Shown: in pieces, positions 46,615 to 53,410 of the stretch | Layout of the letters: each line of letters opens with the position of its first letter | How positions within the stretch are numbered: the first letter of the stretch is position 1 | From: Sulfuricurvum sp. | GTDB lineage: Bacteria > Campylobacterota > Campylobacteria > Campylobacterales > Sulfurimonadaceae | Reading direction: 5' to 3' | Assembly (NCBI RefSeq): GCF_028710345.1 | Contig: NZ_JAQTUH010000002.1 | Span: forward strand, 1-64,000 | DNA: 64,000 nucleotides | Notes under the pieces: model-generated | Seen by the model: only the letters and a program-made list of their open reading frames with translations | Told to the model about the DNA's origin: nothing | Database searches by the model: none | Position numbers and translations under genes: made by a program

Positions 46615-48172
46615 CTTCGATTAAGTGAAGTGAAAAAATGGCACATTCTTTAGCATATAAATCTTGTCCGGAAGTAGCAATGGTATGTAGAATATCAATA
46701 CCACCATTTAGTTTGGAGAGAGAACGTGAAATATTGTATCGAACGTAAAATGAATCATCACTAAGATGGAGAGAAGAGAGATAGGTTAAATCGTCTCCTT
46801 TATAAGATGATAGACTTTTTGCCGCTACAATACGGAGAGTCTCATTATTGCTTTTTAAGGCATTAGCTAAAATGGTTTTATCAGTTATATGTCCAAAAGC
46901 TCCTAAAGCTCTTACAATCGTTATTTTGATACTATCATGAACCGTCATAAAATATAGTTCTTGTAATTCCGGAATAATCGATTCATACCCAATAATCGAG
47001 ATAGCTTCAATAAAAGCTTTGAGTGTTAAATAGTTCGATTGTAATTGCAACCAATAAAATATTGTAATAATCGCCATGTGATTATCGAGTTCGATAAATC
47101 TTTGTATTGTATTGCTTAATAGATATTCGGTAAATTTACCGGATGTATCGGTTTTGTTTAGAGCTGATAAGAACAGTTCAGATTCTTCAGGATTTAGAAT
47201 AAAACTAAGACCTGTCAATGCACTATTACGGATAGAGATATCGGCTGAAGGGTCATTTATAAGAGATAAAAAGAATGGATGATTCTGTTCATAATGACAC
47301 ATTGCAAGACGATCTACTGCATTAAGCCGTTGATTTGTATTTTGGTTTGATATGGCTATATTGAGATAATGATCCAATACACCGTATTGTATAAGTGCAT
47401 TATGTAATACAGATTTATACAAAGGGTCATTAAAGGTTTCAAGAAGCTCAATAACAATATCACTGAATGCTTCATATTCAAGCTCTTTGTGCAGTGTTGG
47501 GATAGTGTGCTCTGGTAACTCAGCAAAGAGTGAGAGTGTTAACTGATCTCGATAAAAATTTTTTAAATTTTCGATTTTTATTATTTTTGATTCAATTTTT
47601 ATTTTATGAATAAATAAGACAATAATTGTTATTAAAGAGAGAGCGACAAAAAAGAGGATGCCGATTATCAGGAAGTGGCGGAAAAAAAGTGTTATTGACT
47701 TTGAATGATTGATGATAGAGATGTATGTCGATTTAGGAGGTTCAATTGATGGGATTTTTTTATTTTCTGTGACAGGTGAGAATGTACTTACCGATTGAGG
47801 ATATTTTGGCATTTGTGTGATCTCTTCAGTTTGCATATGCCAAGTTGTCGTTGGCATAATGATGGCATGTTCAAAACCTATTGCAATATACTTTTTTAAA
47901 TCTCTATTGAGTTCATTAGGTGTTTTGCTTATACCGTATTGGGCAACAATATAAGATCCGATTTTGTAAAGTTTAATCTCTTTATGATTTGCTAAAGAAT
48001 GTTGTTGCAGTTCATTTTTGGAAGCTTCGATCGAGGTTGAAGAAAAAAGTCTGATTGTATAGACCCGTTCTTTTGAGATAGATGGTGATGTTTGTGCATA
48101 AAGTAGATAAGGCAATAGTAAGAAGTAGAATAGGGTAGTATTTTTTTTTATTTTATAGGAAAAAAATTGCAT
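46601..48172 (-). CDS. SPOR-like / transmembrane / HEAT-repeat protein of the polysaccharide locus
   Basis: A 523-residue protein with three parts. A signal peptide (about 1-26, ending YAQ) and a periplasmic SPOR-like domain at about 37-106 (YTIRLFSSTSIEASK, then IGSYIVAQYG) come first. One strong TM helix lies at about 165-188. A cytoplasmic array of HEAT-like helical repeats fills about 200-523 (NQRLNAVDRLA, ISIRNSALTGLSFI, SIKITIVRALGAFG, DDSFYVRYNISRSLSKL). It directly adjoins the YaiO-type barrel gene and overlaps the GT2 gene, so it likely bridges the periplasm to the synthase, perhaps filling the PgaD place. No catalytic motif is seen. Confidence 0.72.
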   Translation of the reverse strand: MQFFSYKIKKNTTLFYFLLLPYLLYAQTSPSISKERVYTIRLFSSTSIEASKNELQQHSLANHKEIKLYKIGSYIVAQYGISKTPNELNRDLKKYIAIGFEHAIIMPTTTWHMQTEEITQMPKYPQSVSTFSPVTENKKIPSIEPPKSTYISIINHSKSITLFFRHFLIIGILFFVALSLITIIVLFIHKIKIESKIIKIENLKNFYRDQLTLSLFAELPEHTIPTLHKELEYEAFSDIVIELLETFNDPLYKSVLHNALIQYGVLDHYLNIAISNQNTNQRLNAVDRLAMCHYEQNHPFFLSLINDPSADISIRNSALTGLSFILNPEESELFLSALNKTDTSGKFTEYLLSNTIQRFIELDNHMAIITIFYWLQLQSNYLTLKAFIEAISIIGYESIIPELQELYFMTVHDSIKITIVRALGAFGHITDKTILANALKSNNETLRIVAAKSLSSYKGDDLTYLSSLHLSDDSFYVRYNISRSLSKLNGGIDILHTIATSGQDLYAKECAIFSLHLIEDAHA

Positions 48173-49231
48173 TTACCAAAAATATTTGAGAAAAATTTCT
48201 CCACCACTTCTTCGATATAAATTGGTTCTTCTCCCATCTGTTAATGATGATCCTACTGACCATGAAGGGCTAAATCGCCAATCTCCACCTATTGTTTGAG
48301 AGAAAGTACGTGTATGTAAAAGCGGATCAACTCCGGTGACTTCATAACCATTTCCGAGGGTAAGGGCATAGTAAAGGTGAAGATGCTCTATCTGATCATA
48401 AGCTAATGTAGAAACGCTGGCATAAGAGTGGGAAGAAGGGACCCAATAAAGGTCTTCAGTTAATCGCATACCGTTATTCCATGGTAGCGGAAGTGCAATA
48501 GAAGGTTTGTATATATCGACTGAAGTATTTTGAAATATCATGTGACGGTATACTAATCCAAGTTCGGTATCGTGAAAGACTCCTTGATAAATTCCAGCAG
48601 AGTAATCTAACGTAGGTAAAAAATATGGATTTGAAGATTGATATACAGAAAGAAATCCCCATCTCTTAGAACTTTTATCGCCTAAATCGCTATATATTTC
48701 TAAGCCGTTTTGTCGATCTGTTAGGGCATAACGATGAATGGAAGCTGTGCTTCCTATCCATGTCATTCCTAATGCGTGTATTCCTGCTTGAAGGGTGAAG
48801 TCTTGTTCAGAATTATGATTTGCTCCATAACTATAAGCTTCACCTTTTAGTAAGACAAAGTTCTTTTTTGCAGCGAATTGATCATTTAATGAAGTATTTG
48901 AAACTTCATCCATTTTGACCAAGTAGGATCTATTGTGGGTCATATCATAAAGTGTTTGATAATAAAAAGTTGCCTTTGGATAGTTGTGGCTCCAATATTG
49001 CAACGATGCTAAAAGTTCAATGATTTCAACATTTTTTGGATAGTGTTTATCCATTGCTTCCAGCCGATTTATTGCTTGTGGAAAATCATTTTTAGAAATT
49101 AAAGCAGAAATATTTTTAATACTTTCATCATAGTTTTCGATAGAATAGTTAGAGGAACTATCGGTTAATGATTCTCCTCTGAGAGATAATGATAGGATGA
49201 ATAAGATAAAAAGGGTACTAAAATTATGCAT
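48173..49231 (-). CDS. TPR + YaiO-family outer-membrane beta-barrel protein
   Basis: A 352-residue exported protein. A signal peptide (about 1-18), a short TPR region at about 40-110 (DFPQAINRLEAMDKHYPKNVE, then LLASLQYWSHNYPKATFYYQTL) and a C-terminal barrel of alternating aromatic strands of about 125-352, ending in FLKYFW as outer-membrane barrels do. TPR plus barrel is the layout of PgaA, the poly-GlcNAc exporter, but this is smaller. It starts inside the end of the receiver gene (8-base overlap) and precedes the HEAT gene without a gap. Confidence 0.78.
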   Translation of the reverse strand: MHNFSTLFILFILSLSLRGESLTDSSSNYSIENYDESIKNISALISKNDFPQAINRLEAMDKHYPKNVEIIELLASLQYWSHNYPKATFYYQTLYDMTHNRSYLVKMDEVSNTSLNDQFAAKKNFVLLKGEAYSYGANHNSEQDFTLQAGIHALGMTWIGSTASIHRYALTDRQNGLEIYSDLGDKSSKRWGFLSVYQSSNPYFLPTLDYSAGIYQGVFHDTELGLVYRHMIFQNTSVDIYKPSIALPLPWNNGMRLTEDLYWVPSSHSYASVSTLAYDQIEHLHLYYALTLGNGYEVTGVDPLLHTRTFSQTIGGDWRFSPSWSVGSSLTDGRRTNLYRRSGGEIFLKYFW

Positions 49232-49616
49232 GTAAACGTTTTGACTCTTTTAAGGTATTGTCAATGACTGATAATAGTTTTGCAGGGTTAACAGGTTTGG
49301 TAAGATAATCATAGACATTTCTTAGCTCATGTCGCTCTTTGTTATGGGCTTGTGAAAGTGCAGAAAGGATCACAATGGGAATGTTGATTAATTCAGGGTC
49401 GTTGTGTGCAGCATAAGCAACATCAAATCCCGTCATTTTAGGCATATTAAGATCCAATAAGGTTAAATCAGGATGGAACTCTTTCATTTTTGCAAGCCCC
49501 TCTTCTCCGTCGAAGGCAGTGAGTATTTGATACCCGTTACGTGATAAATAGTTGACGAGAAAAGAGATAATTGTTTTGTTGTCATCAACGCATAATATTA
49601 AAGGCTGTGTTTGCAT
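49224..49616 (-). CDS. Single-domain response regulator of the polysaccharide locus
   Basis: A 130-residue CheY-like receiver. The acidic pair is in ILCVDDNKTII (near 8-18), the phospho-acceptor Asp in LTLLDLNMPKMTGFD near residue 55, the switch Ser in VILSALSQ and the Lys in YLTKPVNP. There is no output domain. It overlaps the barrel gene, so it likely controls assembly or activity of this exopolysaccharide system by protein contact. The partner kinase is not in the window. Confidence 0.88.
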   Translation of the reverse strand: MQTQPLILCVDDNKTIISFLVNYLSRNGYQILTAFDGEEGLAKMKEFHPDLTLLDLNMPKMTGFDVAYAAHNDPELINIPIVILSALSQAHNKERHELRNVYDYLTKPVNPAKLLSVIDNTLKESKRLHA

Positions 49617-49701
49617 AGGTAGTAAAACTTTAAGTTATAAAATAATTATTGACATTATACTCTATTGTAGGTTAGCCAATAATTAACTAATTATTATATG
49701 A

Positions 49702-50544
49702 CTAGATATCATCAAGACTGTGAAATACCCATCCTTTGAAGGAGGTGTGGTGAATACTCATCATTAGAACCTCTTCTAATCTATCCTTATGATTAAAAAA
49801 TGATAGCTGTTGAGCATTTGATTCTTTGGATGGGGAGAGATCAACTGCTAGAAAGATCGATTTTTTAGAGGTATCGGCATAGTTTAGTTCGTGTTCAACT
49901 GTTGCCAATAAATCATTGGGATTAGTACGATAGGACATAATAACGGTTTCATCAGCAATGTCAATTACTTGATCGCTCAGTGGACGATGGTTGATACTGA
50001 TTGAATCAAGCCAAAAAGGGATAGAAATAGAGAGTTTTAACCCTTTTTTGTGTAATTCTTCAGAAACTGCTTTCAGTTTTAAGAGATAACGGTGCCATAA
50101 ATTCTCTTGGCTAGCAGGAGTATAGTCAGGTCGGGTATAGATCTCAATATCAAGATGAAGACCTTGGATAGCTATATGTTCTTTGAGTGCTTGATCAAGA
50201 ATTGATAAATCGTATTGGATAGATGAGGGATCGTCAATGGACGCTGTATTACCATCTAAAAGCCAAAAGGAATAGTGATTAAGTTGTCGAGCGTCTTGAC
50301 GAAAAGATTCGTCTATCTCTGTATTATGTCGTTGTAGATATACGGTACTGATGGAATAGAGTGACGTTTTGGAAAGATTATCCAAACGGTTCCATGCCCA
50401 TACTCCATTGGTTGTTTCTTTTAAAGGAATAGTAGGTTTAGAACATCCATAAAATAAAAGTAATGTGAAGAGTATTTGGATGAGAGTATGTAACTTAAGG
50501 AACAATGTCAAATACCCATTGATTTTTTCCGCTATGTAAGTCAC
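49702..50544 (-). CDS. GH18-like TIM-barrel lipoprotein
   Basis: A 280-residue protein with a hydrophobic leader and a lipobox LLFYGC (Cys34 on the GTG start), so it is probably lipid-anchored. The mature part looks like a small glycosidase barrel: VWAWN near the start, IQGLHLDIEIYTRP near 127-139, which resembles the GH18 strand DxxDxDxE with D132 and E134 kept, LSISIPFWLDS, and ETVIMSYRTNPND near 194-206, matching the GH18 MxYD strand. The start overlaps the deacetylase gene by 50 bases; in-frame TTG codons nearer the leader are alternatives. It is a putative polymer hydrolase. Confidence 0.6.
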   Translation of the reverse strand: MTYIAEKINGYLTLFLKLHTLIQILFTLLLFYGCSKPTIPLKETTNGVWAWNRLDNLSKTSLYSISTVYLQRHNTEIDESFRQDARQLNHYSFWLLDGNTASIDDPSSIQYDLSILDQALKEHIAIQGLHLDIEIYTRPDYTPASQENLWHRYLLKLKAVSEELHKKGLKLSISIPFWLDSISINHRPLSDQVIDIADETVIMSYRTNPNDLLATVEHELNYADTSKKSIFLAVDLSPSKESNAQQLSFFNHKDRLEEVLMMSIHHTSFKGWVFHSLDDI

Positions 50545-52354
50545 CGATAATTTTTTGATTCTGAACTTGTACGTCTGATGTAATAGCGCGTAAATGGACT
50601 TTGCTGTTAACGGTAAATGTTATCCCTTTAAAATCAGCAGGAGCATTAGTGGTGATAATAAGGTGGTTGCCTTGATATTGATAATTCCAATTAAGCGTAT
50701 CTCTAAAATGCCAAAAATCTCCTGCTTGTGACATAGTTGTGCGCCAAACATCATTTGGTAGAGCATGAAGAAATTTTTCTTCAAACGATAAATCTAGGTT
50801 TTTAAGTTTCCACCATGTGCAATCAGGGTGTATTAATAACACAAAAACGGCACCATTGTTATGAAGTTTAGTAAATAGTTGTATTGCTTTATTAAGACGA
50901 AAAATGAGGGGAGGCAACATTTCATCTTCATAACTCAATGGAAATTCAAATATTTTGCTTTCTAGATTTAGGGTATATTTATCATAAGGATAACGATAAG
51001 GAAAATAAGAGAGAACATCTTCAGCCGAAAAGTTAGAACCTTGTTGATATTCCAGCTGCTCCATAATAGTGGGTAACTCTTTGTGGTATAAAAGTTCACC
51101 GCTTCTAAAGGATGCGACCTTTCCCCCCTTCATCCCATCTATAAGCTCTTTGCTCACTTTTAATTCACCGCAAAGAGTTGGATTGTTGTGATCTTCAGTA
51201 TCGTTGAAACTGATTGGCTGATATTCAGGATAAGATTCTTTACATGTACCTATAGGGAGCTTGTTGAAATTTCGTGTGTGAATTACAGTATGGGAACCTA
51301 TTTCAAATCCATTCTTTATCAACCAAGGGAAAATATGTGTTGTTTTAGGGGTAAAAAAAGCGATATCTTTATCATCAGTGAGATATTTTGTTTGGATAAA
51401 AAAAGTGCTTGGGGTATGTTCACGGATTTCAGTTTCGGCAAACTTTTTCACCCCCTCTTCAATGGAATATCGGTAATCAATGTCATGTGTAATCAAAAGT
51501 GTTGATTGGTATCCATGTGGGGCAGTATGGAGGGTTACTCCTATCGGAAATGTTGATTCATACATCCCTTTTACAAACAAAGAAAGATAGTCAGAAAGCG
51601 GTTCAAAATCGTTACAATAGTGATGATTGGCATTGTAATCTCTCCCAACTAAATTTCGAAGTCGTAAATCGTAGGAAGATATTCCAATTAAGGTAATATC
51701 CCCTTTTTTATACGTATAACGAATGGCGGCGGCATTGCCATCTTCATAACGTGCAAGTGTAATATCATTTGGGTGGGTTGTAATGGAAGTTGTATAAGGT
51801 GCTTTATCTTCCATAGTAGATAAGGTGTAGTTCTGCTCATTGGGATCATCGAAATATCGGTGACATGTATCGGGCTGAAGAGAAAAACTTTTGTGTATGT
51901 GTCCAGTGTTAAGAGATCGTGATTGCAAAATTGGGGCAAGTTTTGATTCAAGATCATGGTTGGCACCGACGATAATTAAACGACCACCTTTGTCTAAAAA
52001 ATCTTCTAACATTTTCACTCGTTCAGAAGTAAACCAGTTTGGAAGAAAAGATCCTGCATCTAAATAGGCTATTTTTCCGGAAAAAAAAGCTAGATTTTCA
52101 GAGAAAACGAATGGTACACCGGAGATTCGTAATATTCTACTAATCATTGATGAAGACTCTGGATTACATAATAATGCGATTGATGTTTCCGTTGTTGCTA
52201 AATCTTCTGAGATGCTTGGTGTAGTTAACTGCGATAAAGTGATGGGTATTGAAGTCAGAGTGTCAATTTTTGCGATAGGTTTTGGATTAAAAAAAGAGTA
52301 AAGCATCATTAATAGTACAATGATTGGGAGTAAAATAATTAAAAAAATGCGCAT
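50495..52354 (-). CDS. Membrane-anchored polysaccharide deacetylase-family protein
   Basis: A 619-residue protein with an N-terminal TM anchor (about 5-22). An unassigned Rossmann-like segment at about 58-150 follows (ETSIALLCNPES, GRLIIVGANHDLES), recalling amidotransferase-type folds. The NodB-type deacetylase domain of about 280-460 has metal Asp in LLITHDIDYRYS (D291 and D293) and the HX3H motif GSHTVIHTRNF (H355, H359). A beta-rich tail of about 530-619 ends the protein. The ATG at 52354 has GGAGA six bases upstream; a TTG at 52369 is less likely. It is the first gene of the locus, overlapping the GH18-like gene. Confidence 0.75.
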   Translation of the reverse strand: MRIFLIILLPIIVLLMMLYSFFNPKPIAKIDTLTSIPITLSQLTTPSISEDLATTETSIALLCNPESSSMISRILRISGVPFVFSENLAFFSGKIAYLDAGSFLPNWFTSERVKMLEDFLDKGGRLIIVGANHDLESKLAPILQSRSLNTGHIHKSFSLQPDTCHRYFDDPNEQNYTLSTMEDKAPYTTSITTHPNDITLARYEDGNAAAIRYTYKKGDITLIGISSYDLRLRNLVGRDYNANHHYCNDFEPLSDYLSLFVKGMYESTFPIGVTLHTAPHGYQSTLLITHDIDYRYSIEEGVKKFAETEIREHTPSTFFIQTKYLTDDKDIAFFTPKTTHIFPWLIKNGFEIGSHTVIHTRNFNKLPIGTCKESYPEYQPISFNDTEDHNNPTLCGELKVSKELIDGMKGGKVASFRSGELLYHKELPTIMEQLEYQQGSNFSAEDVLSYFPYRYPYDKYTLNLESKIFEFPLSYEDEMLPPLIFRLNKAIQLFTKLHNNGAVFVLLIHPDCTWWKLKNLDLSFEEKFLHALPNDVWRTTMSQAGDFWHFRDTLNWNYQYQGNHLIITTNAPADFKGITFTVNSKVHLRAITSDVQVQNQKIIGDLHSGKNQWVFDIVP

Positions 52355-52435
52355 TCTTTCTCCGAACAATTAATGAAAAAAGTTTTCTTGCGTGTATTAT
52401 CGACAATAAGGACTTAATATTTAGCTCAAAATCAC

Positions 52436-52729
52436 TTAAGAGACCCGTACTCGCCCCGTCGTGATTTTATGGATGACATGGGTGATATAGGTTTGATAAG
52501 GGATTCCCTCATTGAGTGCCATCGCCTTGAGTTTCGTGATATCGTCTTCGAATAGACGGATACTGATTGCTTTACGCTTGGAACGTTGTTTAATCGTCTC
52601 AGAAGCTGCGATTTTTAGCGATTTTTTGAGTTGCTCTAATTCATCGATAGGTAGTGAAATATACTCACCATTTTCCACCGCGTTGACGATGGCTAGCTCT
52701 TCATCCGTGTAGAGTGTTTTGGTACGCAT
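52436..52729 (-). CDS. RHH-type antitoxin (CopG/BrnA-like)
   Basis: A 97-residue protein. The first half is an acidic, helical toxin-binding region (YTDEELAIVNAVENGEYISL); the second half is a ribbon-helix-helix DNA-binding fold with the basic strand KRKAISIRLFEDD and the helix pair GIPYQTYITHVIHKITTG. It begins 3 bases after the toxin stop, in the toxin-first order. It likely neutralises the toxin and represses the operon via the direct repeats near 53033-53051. Confidence 0.82.
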   Translation of the reverse strand: MRTKTLYTDEELAIVNAVENGEYISLPIDELEQLKKSLKIAASETIKQRSKRKAISIRLFEDDITKLKAMALNEGIPYQTYITHVIHKITTGRVRVS

Positions 52730-52732
52730 CGG

Positions 52733-52999
52733 TTACTCCTTAAAGTATTTTTTGGTTTCTTTTCGGCTGGGATAGATCGTTTTGAGAAAAAACGTATCTC
52801 CCTCTTTGACAAACGGAACGATATAGGCGTAATTCATAATTTCGACAATTAAACAGTATTGACCCTGATGGTTAGCACTTGGGTTTTTGACGATGTCGAG
52901 AAGTTTGTTGTCTTGGATGCTGGTGACGACATCCTCGAAACAGACATTTCGGCTCTCTTTTAGGAGGGTGTTTTTTTCATCGTTCCAATCAAAAACCAT
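52733..52999 (-). CDS. BrnT-like toxin
   Basis: An 88-residue protein: VFDWNDEKNTLL at the N-terminus, NVCFEDVVTSIQ next, the IVKNPSANHQGQYCLIVEIMNYAYIVPFV sheet and the C-terminal TFFLKTIYPSRKETKKYF. It resembles the BrnT/RelE-like small toxins but of another subgroup than the pair at 2076. The ATG at 52999 sits behind GGTGGGGGA; a GTG at 53011 is in frame upstream. It pairs with the RHH antitoxin downstream. Confidence 0.78.
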   Translation of the reverse strand: MVFDWNDEKNTLLKESRNVCFEDVVTSIQDNKLLDIVKNPSANHQGQYCLIVEIMNYAYIVPFVKEGDTFFLKTIYPSRKETKKYFKE

Positions 53000-53032
53000 T
53001 TGATCCCCCACCTGCTAAAGATATTGTTTTAT

Positions 53033-53051
53033 AATTGTATATCAATTGTAT
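53033..53051 (-). promoter_or_regulatory. Direct-repeat operator candidate for the second toxin-antitoxin operon
   Basis: Two identical 8-base copies of AATTGTAT (53033-53040 and 53044-53051), 11 bases apart centre to centre, one helical turn, lie 34-52 bases upstream of the toxin start. On the minus strand they contain TACAAT -10-like boxes. RHH antitoxins typically bind tandem sites with one-turn spacing. Confidence 0.45.
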
Positions 53052-53164
53052 GTAAAAGGACATAAGATTCTTGAAAACTTTTGAAAAAAGCTGGATTCCC
53101 AATCAAGTCGGGAATGAAGAGCGAGTGAAAGGGGCTGAAAATAGGTCAAATTCGTTCCGTAGCC

Positions 53165-53247
53165 ACCTACGTTCACCCTGAGCTTGTCGAAGGCTGAATT
53201 CATGGTTCTTCGACATACCTGAAGGGCACGTGAGCTCACCATGAATG
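53165..53247. repeat. REP-like imperfect inverted repeat
   Basis: The left arm GTTCACCCTGAGCTTGTCGAAGG (53171-53193, written here as one element) is mirrored by a diverged right arm containing CTTCGACA (53209-53216) and GAGCTCACCATGAA (53232-53245), with about 15 extra bases between the two halves of the right arm. A shorter exact pair TTCATGGT/ACCATGAA (53199-53206, 53238-53245) also exists. The arm resembles the intergenic CCTTCGACAAGCTCAGG-type element seen in many bacterial genomes. The whole 53012-53410 gap shows no gene beyond this repeat and the operator. Confidence 0.6.
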
Positions 53248-53410
53248 GAAAATTTGGTTATTAAAGAAGTAAAGTAATTTAAAGAGAGAAAAGTATATTA
53301 TGGTATTCAACGTTTAAAGATTTAATATCACTATTACCCACGGATTCAAGATGCATCATGTATTAGATGTGTGTGATGACGAAAATTAATTTCCACCTAA
53401 AGGTAGCCTA

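Noticed and set aside
53012-53410. CRISPR-like array
   Set aside because: There are only one inverted repeat and one direct 8-mer pair; no regular spacer-repeat pattern here or elsewhere in the window.
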